Of a DNA stretch of 64,000 nt, positions 31,466 to 40,450 are shown piece by piece (position 1 is the stretch's first letter; the number at the start of each line of letters is the position of its first letter). The position numbers were made by a program, and so were the translations under genes. The stretch is from Achromobacter sp. Marseille-Q4962. Lineage in GTDB: Bacteria > Pseudomonadota > Gammaproteobacteria > Burkholderiales > Burkholderiaceae_B. The notes under the pieces were generated by a model. The model was not told where the DNA came from, did not search any database, and was given only the letters and a program-made list of their open reading frames with translations. The stretch spans positions 1 to 64,000 of the forward strand of contig NZ_CALSFU010000018.1 of the NCBI RefSeq assembly GCF_943737005.1, given 5' to 3'.

Positions 31466-31638
31466 AAAGCCGGATAAGAGACGCGGCAACGCCATTACGC
31501 CCAAGAAACCAGACTGGAGGTCATTATGTGGATTTTCCAGCGGTGATAGCTTCACCCCCACATGCGCGTTGGCTCTCGCCTATCGCACAAACGGGTTGCG
31601 CATGCCCGTTCGTGTTACACCGCTTTGGGAAATCGACA

Positions 31639-32748
31639 ATGAGAAAGATATTGTTGGCCGTTGCACTGTCCGGGGGATTCACGGGCGCGGCCTGCGCGGA
31701 GGCGTCGTTGACGCTGTATGGGTCGGTGGATGCCGGCCTGGGCTATAACCAGGTGAAAGGCCGTGACGGCTTCAAGGAAAGCCGCGTCGGCGCCGTGGAC
31801 GGCGTGAGCGGCGCCTCGCGTTTCGGCTTGCTGGGCTCGGAAGACCTGGGCGATGGCCTGAGGGCCACGTTCAACCTGGAAGGCGGTTTCTCGTCCAGCA
31901 ACGGCAAGCCGTCGCACCACAGCCGGCTGTTCGGACGCCAGGCCACCGTCGGCCTGCAAAGCGGCGATTGGGGGCGGCTGGAGTTCGGCCGGCAAACCAA
32001 CCTGGCCTCCAAGCACTTCCTCAGCATCGATCCGTTCGGCGAGAGCTACAAGACGGCCAGCATGGGCACGGCCTTCGGCTCGGCCAAGGCGATGCGTCTG
32101 GACAACCTGGTCCTGTACCAGACGCCGTCGTTCGGTGGGCTGAGGTCCGGCATCGGCTATTCGTTCAACGCCGATGACAACCGAGGCGGCGGTTTCCGCA
32201 CCAGCGACAACAACCGCGTGATCACCGCCGGCGCGCAATACCTGGACGGCCCGCTGACCCTGGCCGCGTCGTACGATCGCATGAACCCCAGCCGCGGCAA
32301 CCCGTTCGACGGCGGCTCGCCGGTTCCCATCCAGCAGTACATCGTGGGCGGCGCCTATGATCTCGAAGTGCTCAAGCTGTCGGCCGTGTTCGGGCAGACG
32401 CGCAATGGCTGGTTCTCCGGCGCTGATCTCGACTCCCTGCCGCCCGGCCAGGGCGAGCCGCTGGGCAGTTTCAAGCAGGCCGACGGCTTCCGCGCGAACT
32501 CATACCTGCTGGGCCTGACCTTGCCCCTGGGCGCCAACACCATCATGGCGTCGTGGCAGCACGTCGATCCCGGCAATAGCCGGCTGACGGGCGACGACCG
32601 GACGTTCAGCGTCTACAGCCTGGGCTACACCTACGACCTGAGCAAGCGCACCAACCTGTACGCCTACGCGTCCTACGCCGACAACTTCGCGTTCCAGGAC
32701 GATCTGCGCAGCACTGCCGCGGCCGTCGGCCTGCGGCACCGCTTCTGA
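31639..32748 (+). CDS. Outer-membrane porin, Burkholderiales type
   Basis: 369 residues. Signal peptide MRKILLAVALSGGFTGAACA, then ASLTLYGSVDAGLGYNQVKG, the usual first strand of OmpC-like trimeric porins of Bordetella and relatives. Alternating beta strands throughout, including the GLQSGDWGRLEFGRQTNLA region, and the terminal aromatic residue in GLRHRF needed for outer-membrane assembly. General diffusion of small hydrophilic solutes. First gene on the chromosome-like side of the scar; its promoter lies in 31,466-31,638, just past the IS remnant. Confidence 0.9.
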   Translation: MRKILLAVALSGGFTGAACAEASLTLYGSVDAGLGYNQVKGRDGFKESRVGAVDGVSGASRFGLLGSEDLGDGLRATFNLEGGFSSSNGKPSHHSRLFGRQATVGLQSGDWGRLEFGRQTNLASKHFLSIDPFGESYKTASMGTAFGSAKAMRLDNLVLYQTPSFGGLRSGIGYSFNADDNRGGGFRTSDNNRVITAGAQYLDGPLTLAASYDRMNPSRGNPFDGGSPVPIQQYIVGGAYDLEVLKLSAVFGQTRNGWFSGADLDSLPPGQGEPLGSFKQADGFRANSYLLGLTLPLGANTIMASWQHVDPGNSRLTGDDRTFSVYSLGYTYDLSKRTNLYAYASYADNFAFQDDLRSTAAAVGLRHRF

Positions 32749-32769
32749 GCGCGGGCGCGGGAGCGCTCA
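32746..32769. terminator. Bidirectional terminator built from two stop codons
   Basis: TGAGCGC/GCGCTCA, 7-bp perfect stem with a 10-nt loop. The left arm begins with the porin TGA and the right arm ends with the complement of the ibrB TGA, so a single hairpin serves both convergent genes. Confidence 0.6.
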
Positions 32770-33417
32770 GGACCAGGATGGCGAGTATTCGTGATCGCGG
32801 AAGAGTTCGGGCAGGCCCGAAACCTGCTTGAACCTCAGGACTTCGTCGTCGTCCATGCCGAGTTCCCGCGCCACCTCGCCGTCCGTCCATCCGGAGCGCA
32901 GCAAGTTCACCACCACGTCGGTCATGGGCGCAACACCGTGCACGCCGCGCGCGCGGTTGTGGCGGATGGTGGCGGCGATGCGGCTGGCGATGTCGCCGCG
33001 GTCGCTCCGGACGTACGCAAGGGGCAGGTAGCCGTGCAGGCGGGCCTTGATGGGGCCGGTTTTTTTCCCTACGCGCTGGCGGTGGAAGCCGTCCACCACG
33101 ATGCTGCGATCGTCTTCATCGAGGTGGGCGACGATGGGCTGGGTGAAGCCGTCGGCGCCGATGGAACGTTCCAGCAGCCGCATTTCAGGGGGCGCGACGG
33201 TGTTGGGGTTGTAGTCGTTGCCCACGACCTCGTCGCCGGGCACCCACTGCACGCAATCCACCGGCTCGCCGGAGAACGGGCTGTACTGGTGCAGCAGCCG
33301 GCGCAACAGGTTGATGGCTTCGACGCGCGCGGCCAACGGCAGGTCGGGCAGTTCACGGAAGATGGTTTCGGCCCGGCTCGCCAGATCGAGCACGGCCTGG
33401 TGCGTTTTGCTCTGCAT
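32767..33417 (-). CDS. ibrB: IbrB-like ParB-domain protein
   Basis: 216 residues from ATG 33417. ParB/sulfiredoxin-like domain: PPEMRLLERSIGADGFTQPI and the nucleotide-binding motif IVVDGFHRQRVGKKTG, followed by a DNA-binding-like end (TDVVVNLLRSGWTDGEVARE LGMDDDEVLRFKQVSGLPEL in two parts). Matches IbrB, which in E. coli acts with IbrA to activate eib immunoglobulin-binding genes. Sits 65 nt after ibrA on the same strand. No eib-like gene is in the window, so the target is unknown. Confidence 0.82.
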   Translation of the reverse strand: MQSKTHQAVLDLASRAETIFRELPDLPLAARVEAINLLRRLLHQYSPFSGEPVDCVQWVPGDEVVGNDYNPNTVAPPEMRLLERSIGADGFTQPIVAHLDEDDRSIVVDGFHRQRVGKKTGPIKARLHGYLPLAYVRSDRGDIASRIAATIRHNRARGVHGVAPMTDVVVNLLRSGWTDGEVARELGMDDDEVLRFKQVSGLPELFRDHEYSPSWS

Positions 33418-33481
33418 GTGTTTCTGTCCTAGGACGCCCGGCCGTGCCGGGCGGGAGGGTAAGCGGTGCGTCCGGGCGGCG

Positions 33482-34744
33482 TCATCGAGGCGTTCCGGGC
33501 CTGGTGGCCAACAGCGGTTCGACGTCCTGGCGCGCATAGCCGAAAGACAGCGAGCGGGCCATGTCCGACTTGATGAGAGACATTCCCACGCGCCGCCAGG
33601 ACGGCTGTGCCTTGCGGTTTTCCAGCGCGGGAATGCCGGCGTCCGGCCAGCAGTCCACGGGGTAGTTGTGCGCGGCCCACCACTGGATGAAGCGGTCGAT
33701 GCGCCGCTGATAGACCTGCCTCAGTACGGGCGGCATGCTGAGCAAGAGGAACTGGCAATACTGTTTCCAGCTCGTGAACGTGGGCGGCAATCCCAGCCCG
33801 CCGCGATAGCCGAGGAACTGCTGGCGGCAGTAGCGCGCGCCGTAGTTCGCGCCCGAGACGCGCCGCACGACGCGGAACCACGTTTCCGGTTCCAGACGGT
33901 GGAAGAGGTCCAGCCCCTTGCGCTGGTCGTCGCCGTAGGGCTGGCAGATGCGCATCTGGGAAAAGGGCACGCCCGCGCGGTGCATCTGGTCGTAGATGCG
34001 GTTGTAAGGATGACCGTGGTCCGCGATGTAGCGCCAGATGTCGGGGAATTTCCAGTCGTAGATGGGAAAAAAGGTGATCGCGCGGCTGGCGGGCTGGTCC
34101 TGGGTGCTCCATGCCACCGGCCCCTCGCCGCCAGGAGGCGTCCAGGCGCGCTTCTTGGTCTTGGCGCCGAGCTTGACCGCCCGGTAGCGGTTCAGCGATT
34201 CGTCGGAACGGATGCCCACCAGCACCGCGGTGGGCACGTCGCGCGCCAGCCATTCGTTGAAGGCCGGCACGAACTCCTCGAACTCCATGCGATAGCGGTA
34301 GAAGGGCAGGCGGGCCGGGTCGGAGATCACGGCGGGGTGCGTGGGCATGGGCCGGACCCAATCGGCCTCGCGTCCGGGTTCCCAAGCGCACCAGTAGGGC
34401 TCGCGCATGCTGGACGCGTTGCGCAGGTTGATCGGCAGGCAGATCCACCAGGGCCGCACGTCTTCGGAGGCGAACATGTTTTCCACGTGGGCGATCGTGG
34501 CCTGGTATTGGCCCTCGAGATCGATGAACAGCACGTCCACCGGGCCGCGCCCGAGTTCCCTGGCGGCCTCGAGCGCCAGGTGCAGGGTGACGGAACTGTC
34601 TTTGCCGCCGGAGAAGGCGACACAGACGCGCTCGAAATGCGAGAACACCAGGCGGATGCGCGCTCTTGCCGCCGCAAGCACGTCGGCCTGGCCATATGCC
34701 TTTTTTCCCACCCCGATCCGCCGCTTTGCCTGCCGTCTTTCCAT
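33482..34744 (-). CDS. ibrA: IbrA-like PAPS-reductase family protein (DUF3440)
   Basis: 420 residues. N-terminal ATP-pyrophosphatase fold with the PP-loop VAFSGGKDSSVTLHLALEAA near residue 43-60, then DVLFIDLEGQYQATI, and the DUF3440 C-terminal domain (TFFPIYDWKFPDIWRYIADH, QMRICQPYGDDQRKGLDLFH). Related to phosphoadenosine-phosphosulfate reductases and to DndC, but sulfate assimilation is unlikely given its ParB-like partner. Acts with IbrB; biochemical reaction not established. Confidence 0.85.
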   Translation of the reverse strand: MERRQAKRRIGVGKKAYGQADVLAAARARIRLVFSHFERVCVAFSGGKDSSVTLHLALEAARELGRGPVDVLFIDLEGQYQATIAHVENMFASEDVRPWWICLPINLRNASSMREPYWCAWEPGREADWVRPMPTHPAVISDPARLPFYRYRMEFEEFVPAFNEWLARDVPTAVLVGIRSDESLNRYRAVKLGAKTKKRAWTPPGGEGPVAWSTQDQPASRAITFFPIYDWKFPDIWRYIADHGHPYNRIYDQMHRAGVPFSQMRICQPYGDDQRKGLDLFHRLEPETWFRVVRRVSGANYGARYCRQQFLGYRGGLGLPPTFTSWKQYCQFLLLSMPPVLRQVYQRRIDRFIQWWAAHNYPVDCWPDAGIPALENRKAQPSWRRVGMSLIKSDMARSLSFGYARQDVEPLLATRPGTPR

Positions 34745-34962
34745 GCGCCCGCTCCAACCGCCGATGGCCTGCTTGCCATCCCCGGAATATTCACTCGAAT
34801 CAGGGGGCGTCGTGTTGCAGAAAATGGCGGTCGATTTGTGGGCAGTTTCGTATTCCTCTCGATGAAGTCTACGCCGGGAGGCGTTTTCATTGCCGATGAC
34901 GGCGAGCCGGGCGCTGAGGGCGGGAACGGATTCGACAGGAGCGCGTCGTCAGCTGGACTTCA

Positions 34963-35217
34963 TCAGTTGCTGTTGATCCAGTCCTGCGTGTCCTGGATGA
35001 ACCAGGGGAGATTCAACCTTTCTCCTTCGCCGGACTGTATGGTCAAGCGCTGGCCCGGCGAGCCTGGCCTGCTGTTGGTGTCCCGTACCGTGGGAGAAGG
35101 GGGGCGGCTCCGGTAGTCCATATCGGTTTGCCGGGGCGGATTGTCCGCGCAGGCGGCAATCGAAGCGCACGCGGCGGCGACGAGGGCAGGGCGCAGGGCT
35201 GAACGAAGGATCTTCAT
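34963..35217 (-). CDS. Small lipoprotein-like protein
   Basis: 84 residues. Signal peptide MKILRSALRPALVAAACAS with a lipobox-like SIAAC near residues 19-23. The mature part is Pro/Arg/Ser-rich with QRLTIQSGEGERLNLPWFIQ and ends DTQDWINSN. No family recognised. Starts 177 nt from the divergent DUF72 gene; AAGGA-like site precedes the ATG. The 218 bp between it and ibrA hold no gene. Confidence 0.6.
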   Translation of the reverse strand: MKILRSALRPALVAAACASIAACADNPPRQTDMDYRSRPPSPTVRDTNSRPGSPGQRLTIQSGEGERLNLPWFIQDTQDWINSN

Positions 35218-35394
35218 GATGTCTGGTTCCCGCTGGCGGCACAGGCCGAAGTGCCGGGCAATCGAGGCCTCTGCTCGTACCTTACTCGCAATGCGGGGCC
35301 TGCGTCAGTGTCCTGCGCGCGGCCCCGATCTCGGGGCCCGTTCCGGACGCCACGGCCGGCATTGAAGTACCCTTTAGCCTACCTCAGCGCCAGT

Positions 35395-36459
35395 ATGACC
35401 CGCATGCAAGACGATCTTTTTGGAGATGCGCTTCCCCTGCCGCCGGCCCGCGCGTCGAACCGCGCGGCGTCCCGTGCGAATCCGGATGCCCCTGCCCCGC
35501 GAGGCACGGCCAAGGTGCTGCCCGCCCCCGCGGCGGAGGGCTGGCGCGCGCTCGCGCGGCAGCTTCCGGCGCAGCTGCGTTTTGGCGTCTCTACCTGGTC
35601 GTATCCGGGCTGGGAAGGGCTGGTCTGGGATGGCGAATACGATTCGAGCACGCTGTCCAGGCACGGGCTGGTCGCCTACCACCGGCACCCGCTGCTGCGC
35701 ACGGTTTGCGTGGACCGCTCTTTCTGGCGTCCCTTGACGGCAAGCCAGTATGCCGATTATGCGGGGCAGGTCGATGACGGCTTCCGTTTCGTCGTCAAAT
35801 GTCCCGCCAGCATTACCGACGCCCAGGTGCGCGGCGAGACAGGCAAGGCGCGCGAACGCAATCCGGGGTTTCTCGACCCGTCGCGGGCCGTCGCAGATTT
35901 CGTGCGGCCGGTCCTCGAAGGTCTGGGCGCCAAGCTCGGCGTCCTGGTGTTTCAGCTGAGTCCCCTGCCTTGGGGCTGGCTGAGCCGTCCCGCCTCGCTG
36001 CTGGAGAAGCTGGGCGGCATGCTGGCGGCTGTCCGGCAGGCTTTGTCCGGGCATGACGCGGTGATCGTCGCGGTGGAAGTGCGCGACCCTGAACTATTGG
36101 GCCGGGCACTGGTCGAGACGCTCAAGGCGCATGGAGCCACTTTCTGCCTGGGCCTGCATGGCAAGATGCCGCCGATCGAAGCGCAGTTGCCGATGCTGCG
36201 CGCCCTGTGGCCGGGGCCGCTGGTCTGCCGGTGGAACCTGAACCGCGTTTTCGGCGCGTATGGTTACGCCGACGCGCAGAAGAAGCACGATCCGTTCAAT
36301 GCCATTCTCAGCGAGGATCTCCCTACTCGCGCGGTGCTGGCGCGCACGATCCGAGGCATCACGGGCGCGGGCCAGCCGGCCTACGTGACGGTCAGCAACG
36401 ATGCCGAGGGCTGCGCGCCGTTGTCCATCCAGAAACTGGCCCAGGCCATCGCGGCGTAG
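35395..36459 (+). CDS. DUF72 family protein
   Basis: 354 residues from ATG 35395 (an ATG three codons later is equally possible). DUF72 (YecE-like) TIM-barrel protein: LRFGVSTWSYPGWEGLVWDG, DSSTLSRHGLVAYHRHPLLR TVCVDRSFWRP (two parts), FRFVVKCPA and the closing YVTVSNDAEGCAPLSIQKLA. Function unknown; the longer N-terminal 60 residues are Pro/Ala-rich and specific to this group. Followed by a stem-loop with a T-run at 36,480. Confidence 0.85.
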   Translation: MTRMQDDLFGDALPLPPARASNRAASRANPDAPAPRGTAKVLPAPAAEGWRALARQLPAQLRFGVSTWSYPGWEGLVWDGEYDSSTLSRHGLVAYHRHPLLRTVCVDRSFWRPLTASQYADYAGQVDDGFRFVVKCPASITDAQVRGETGKARERNPGFLDPSRAVADFVRPVLEGLGAKLGVLVFQLSPLPWGWLSRPASLLEKLGGMLAAVRQALSGHDAVIVAVEVRDPELLGRALVETLKAHGATFCLGLHGKMPPIEAQLPMLRALWPGPLVCRWNLNRVFGAYGYADAQKKHDPFNAILSEDLPTRAVLARTIRGITGAGQPAYVTVSNDAEGCAPLSIQKLAQAIAA

Positions 36460-36479
36460 GTTATACCCGTCCCTTTTTT

Positions 36480-36506
36480 GGGGCCATACGCCCCGTCCCG
36501 TTTTTT
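36480..36506 (+). terminator. Terminator after the DUF72 gene
   Basis: Short GGGGC/GCCCC stem, then GTCCCG and six T residues, 20 nt past the stop codon. Confidence 0.5.
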
Positions 36507-36680
36507 CTCCGATGCCGCTCTGGCCGGCCAGGGATTGGCGGCCTCGCGGGTTTCCGGCCCGCCGGCCTTTGTTTGCGGCGGTCATCGAAGGACCGGCAGG
36601 GCCTGTCGCGCGCGGCCCCGCGTTCCGCGAACCGTGACTGCCTTGCAACAGCCTGGAAACGCCGGATAGTCATATGAAAC

Positions 36681-36699
36681 AGGAATGATTATCATGCGC
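36681..36699 (+). promoter_or_regulatory. Fur box before the TonB receptor gene
   Basis: AATGATTATCAT (36,684-36,695) matches 12 consecutive positions of the 19-bp Fur consensus. It lies 46 nt before the receptor start, so iron starvation should induce this operon. Confidence 0.75.
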
Positions 36700-36740
36700 G
36701 TTTCATGAAATAACATTCGGGGCCAGGGGTGGAAAAAGCA

Positions 36741-38924
36741 ATGGTGCATCGCAAACGCGCGCAGCGGCGCGTAACCGCGGCCATGAAACGGGCGCTGGCG
36801 GGCGGCGCGGCGCTGTACGCCGCCACGGTAACGGCCCAGACGGCCGGCCCGGATGCTGCCGCGCCGAAGGTGCTGCCCGTCATTACCGTTTCCGGCGCCC
36901 AGGCGGCCATGGACGAAGCGCCCGCGCCCATCGCGGGCGGGCAGATCGGCGGCGGCGCCCGGATGGGCATCCTGGGCAACACGTCCGTCATGGACACGCC
37001 CTTCAGTGTGACCAGCTATACCGCGCAAACCATGGAGAACGAGCAGGCGCGGTCGGTCGCCGACGTGGCCGCGTCGGATTCGTCGGTGCGCATGGGCAGC
37101 GCGCGTTCCAATATCAACGAAGACCTCACCATCCGCGGCTTCACCGTGCCGACGGGGGACTTCGCGTTCAACGGCATGTTCGGCCTGGCCCCATACTGGC
37201 GCGCGCCGGTGGAGACGCTGGAGCGGGTGGAGATCATCAAGGGCCCGTCCGCGGCGCTGTTCGGCATGACGCCGGGCGGCAGCGTGGGCGGTGTCGTCAA
37301 CCTGGTGCCCAAGCGCGCCACGGATGATCCGATCACGCGCGTGACGGGCAGCGTCGGATCGGATTCGGTATTCGGCGTGCATGCCGATATCGGCCGCCGA
37401 TTCGGGCCGGACAATGCCTTCGGCATCCGGGTCAACGCCATGACCCGCGACGGCGATACGCCGATCAAGGACCAGTCCACGCGCGAGCGTCTGGCGTCCC
37501 TGGCGCTGGACTACCGCGGCCAGGCGCTGCGCGCTTCGCTGGACCTGCTGTGGCAGAAGGAACGCATCGACAATGTCGTGCGCCAGTTCCAGCTTGGCCC
37601 GGGCCTGGCTTCGATTCCCGAGGCGCCGAGCAACAAGAACCCGTATCCCGGACTGGGTTGGAGCGATGGCCGCAACGGATCGGGCGTGTTCAAGGTCGAG
37701 TATGACCTGACGGACAAGCTTACCGCCTACGCCGGCTATGGCCAGCGCAAACTGAATTGGGCTTCCATCGCCGCCAACCCCGTCCTGCTGAATGCGCAGG
37801 GCGACTATTCCTATTTTGGCGGCTGGCAGCGCATGACCGTGGACAGCAGGTCCACCGAAGCCGGGCTGCGCGGCAATTTTTCCACCGGTCCGGTGGGCCA
37901 CCGTGTGGCGTTCGGCTACACCAAGCTGGACCAGGACGCCCGGCTGGGCTTCTACACGGGCTATCCTGGCGGCAGCTCCAACATCTACTCGGGCGATGTC
38001 TTCGACACGCCCTCCACCTCCGGCATCGACAACCCGCTGCGCCGCTATCAGCGCACCAAGCTCACGAGCTATGCGCTGGCGGACACGCTGTCCTTCATGG
38101 AAGACCGATTGCAGTTGTCGCTGGGCGTGCGCCGGCAGCAGGTCGAAGGGCAGAGCTACAACTTCATGACCGGCGAACCCGGCGGCCCCCGCTACGACAA
38201 GCGCGCCACCACGCCGTTCGCCGGCGCGGTGCTCAAAGTGCGGCCCGATCTCTCGCTGTACGCCAGCTACGTCGAAGGGCTGTCCCAGGGCGACACCGCG
38301 CCCACCAGCGCCGCGATCACCAATCCGGGAGAAACCCTGTCGCCGTTCAAATCCAAGCAGAAGGAGATCGGTGCCAAGTACAACCTGGACGACAAGATGC
38401 TGGCCACGATCGCCCTGTTCGAGCTGACCCGTCCCAGCTCGGGCATTTCCGGCAACACGTTTGGCGTGTTCGGCGAACAGCGCAACCGGGGCGTCGAGGC
38501 CACCTTTGCCGGCGAAGTGGCGCGCGGCCTGCGCCTGCTGGGCGGCGTCAGCTACATCGACGGCTCCATCACCAAGGCCGTGTCGTCCGACCTGAAAGGC
38601 AACAAGGCCATCGGCGTTCCCGACTGGCAATTCAATCTCGGCGCCGAATGGGACACTCCCTTCGTACCGGGCCTGACGCTGACCGGCCGCGTCATCCATA
38701 CCGCCAGCACCTACGCCGATGCGGCCAACTCGCTGTCGGTGCCGAGCTGGACTCGCGTCGATGCCGGCGCGCGCTACGAAACGAAGATAAGCGGCAAACC
38801 CGTGACCTTCCGCCTGAATGTGGAAAACCTGTTCGACAAAGACTACTGGGGCACGGCGACCGCCGGCTATCTGTTCGTGGGATCGCCGCGCACGGTTACG
38901 CTATCGACCGGTATCGCGTTCTGA
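36741..38924 (+). CDS. TonB-dependent siderophore receptor
   Basis: 727 residues from ATG 36741; AGGGG lies 11 nt upstream. Signal-like start, then the plug domain: DTPFSVTSYTAQTMENEQAR, LTIRGFTVPTGDFAFNGMFG, VETLERVEIIKGPSAALFGM and GGSVGGVVNLVPKRA. The barrel ends with FRLNVENLFDKDYWGTATAG and TVTLSTGIAF, with the terminal Phe of outer-membrane beta barrels. Closest in style to FhuA/FpvA-like ferrisiderophore receptors without an N-terminal signalling extension. Ligand not predictable. Fur-regulated by the box at 36,681 and followed by a PepSY gene. Confidence 0.92.
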   Translation: MVHRKRAQRRVTAAMKRALAGGAALYAATVTAQTAGPDAAAPKVLPVITVSGAQAAMDEAPAPIAGGQIGGGARMGILGNTSVMDTPFSVTSYTAQTMENEQARSVADVAASDSSVRMGSARSNINEDLTIRGFTVPTGDFAFNGMFGLAPYWRAPVETLERVEIIKGPSAALFGMTPGGSVGGVVNLVPKRATDDPITRVTGSVGSDSVFGVHADIGRRFGPDNAFGIRVNAMTRDGDTPIKDQSTRERLASLALDYRGQALRASLDLLWQKERIDNVVRQFQLGPGLASIPEAPSNKNPYPGLGWSDGRNGSGVFKVEYDLTDKLTAYAGYGQRKLNWASIAANPVLLNAQGDYSYFGGWQRMTVDSRSTEAGLRGNFSTGPVGHRVAFGYTKLDQDARLGFYTGYPGGSSNIYSGDVFDTPSTSGIDNPLRRYQRTKLTSYALADTLSFMEDRLQLSLGVRRQQVEGQSYNFMTGEPGGPRYDKRATTPFAGAVLKVRPDLSLYASYVEGLSQGDTAPTSAAITNPGETLSPFKSKQKEIGAKYNLDDKMLATIALFELTRPSSGISGNTFGVFGEQRNRGVEATFAGEVARGLRLLGGVSYIDGSITKAVSSDLKGNKAIGVPDWQFNLGAEWDTPFVPGLTLTGRVIHTASTYADAANSLSVPSWTRVDAGARYETKISGKPVTFRLNVENLFDKDYWGTATAGYLFVGSPRTVTLSTGIAF

Positions 38925-38934
38925 GGCGGCCTGA

Positions 38935-40104
38935 ATGTCGACGCGCACCTGGTCATGGATACACAAGTGGAGCAGCCTGGTCTGCACGGTATTCATGCTG
39001 CTGCTGTGCCTGACCGGGCTGCCGCTGATTTTTCATGAGGAAATCGAGCACCTTTCGGGCGTGGTCGAGGCGCCGCCCATGCCGGCGGGCACGCCCAACG
39101 CCAGCCTGGACCGGATTGCGCAAGCCGCGCTGGAGCGCCGCCCGGGCGAGGTCATCCGCTACATGTTCTGGGAGCAGGACGAGCATCCTGACATCACGTA
39201 CGTGTCGATGGCCAGCGCCATCGACGCGCCGCCCGAAGAGAACCACGCCGTCATCGTGGACTCACGTACCGCCAAAGTGCTCGACGAGCCCGCCACCAAT
39301 GAAGGCTTCATGTACGTCATGCTCAAGTTGCACACGGACATGTTCGCCGGGCTGCCCGGCATGCTGTTCCTGGGTGCGATGGGCTTGCTGATGGTGGCGG
39401 CCATCGTGTCGGGCGTGGTGCTGTACTACCCGTTCATGCGCCGCCTGAAGTTCGGCGCGCTGCGCACCCGGCGCAGCGCGCGCGTCAAATGGCTGGACTG
39501 GCACAACCTGCTGGGCATCGTTACCGTCGTGTGGCTGCTGGTGGTCGGCGTGACGGGCAGCATCAATACCCTGAACCGCATCGTGCTGAGCCTGTGGCAG
39601 ATGGACCAGATGGCCGAGATGACGGCCCCGTACCGGGGCTTGCCGCCCGTGACGCAACCCGCGCATCTGGAGGCGTCCCTTCGCGCCGCGCGCGCCGCGG
39701 TGCCGGACATGACGGTCAGCCTGGTGGCGTATCCGGGCACGATGTTCTCCAGTCCGCATCACTACACGTTTTTCCTGAAAGGCAGCACGCCCGTCACCTC
39801 GCGTTTGCTCAAGCCGGCGCTGGTGGATGCCGCCACCGGCAAGCTGACCGACTCGCGCGACATGCCCTGGTACGTGAAAACGCTGTTCCTGTCTCAACCG
39901 CTGCATTTCGGCGATTACGGCGGCCTGCCGCTGAAGCTGCTGTGGGCCGTGCTGGACATCTTCGCCATCGTCGTGCTGGGCAGCGGGCTGTACCTGTGGC
40001 TGCGCAAGCCGAAGGCGGTCGCGGCATCGGGCGTGCAAACCGATGGCGCGCCCGATCGCGCGGACGCGCCGCGCCCCGGCCGCGCAAAGGAGGCCGCGCA
40101 ATGA
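38935..40104 (+). CDS. PepSY-associated membrane protein (ferrisiderophore reductase-like)
   Basis: 389 residues, 10 nt after the receptor. Four hydrophobic segments (near 12-32, 138-165, 186-208 and 335-358) with PepSY-TM motifs WSWIHKWSSLVCTVFMLLLC and WLDWHNLLGIVTVVWLLVVG; conserved His residues in the first and third helices could bind haem. Relatives (FoxB, PiuB) reduce ferric siderophores in the inner membrane or periplasm. Same Fur-controlled operon, which supports a role in iron release. Confidence 0.85.
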   Translation: MSTRTWSWIHKWSSLVCTVFMLLLCLTGLPLIFHEEIEHLSGVVEAPPMPAGTPNASLDRIAQAALERRPGEVIRYMFWEQDEHPDITYVSMASAIDAPPEENHAVIVDSRTAKVLDEPATNEGFMYVMLKLHTDMFAGLPGMLFLGAMGLLMVAAIVSGVVLYYPFMRRLKFGALRTRRSARVKWLDWHNLLGIVTVVWLLVVGVTGSINTLNRIVLSLWQMDQMAEMTAPYRGLPPVTQPAHLEASLRAARAAVPDMTVSLVAYPGTMFSSPHHYTFFLKGSTPVTSRLLKPALVDAATGKLTDSRDMPWYVKTLFLSQPLHFGDYGGLPLKLLWAVLDIFAIVVLGSGLYLWLRKPKAVAASGVQTDGAPDRADAPRPGRAKEAAQ

Positions 40105-40310
40105 ACAAGCACGAAGCCCGGCACGTGCGCACCGACCACCTGCAGTCGGCGGGCGAAGTGTTTCGGATTCCTGTCTGGCTGGGCGTGGCCTCCGGCGTGG
40201 GCCTGGTGTCGGCGCTGCTGGGCGACGGGGTCTGGGACGCGCTGTCCTGGCTGACGATTCTTGCGCCAGTCGCGGCGGTGGCGTGGGCCTGGCGCCGGCG
40301 GGCCAGGTAG
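40101..40310 (+). CDS. Small membrane protein of the iron operon
   Basis: 69 residues, start overlapping the PepSY stop (ATGA). One or two hydrophobic stretches (WLGVASGVGLVSALLG and LSWLTILAPVAAVAWAW) and a basic end WRRRAR. Small partners like this are common after PepSY-TM genes; function unknown. Confidence 0.7.
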   Translation: MNKHEARHVRTDHLQSAGEVFRIPVWLGVASGVGLVSALLGDGVWDALSWLTILAPVAAVAWAWRRRAR

Positions 40311-40450
40311 GCGGTTTGCGTTCACGGAAAAGCCGGACGTGCTGACGCCCGGCACGGCAGACGGAGGTCGGCGTCGGTGCTTCAACGTCAAATCCCGCCG
40401 CCTCGAAGTTCGCCTTGCCACTGCGGACACGTTCGCCAGTCGCCGGCCCG

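Noticed and set aside
36582-38699. 705-codon minus-strand frame opposite the TonB receptor
   Set aside because: Mirror of the receptor coding sequence; no domain, start signals or codon bias of its own.
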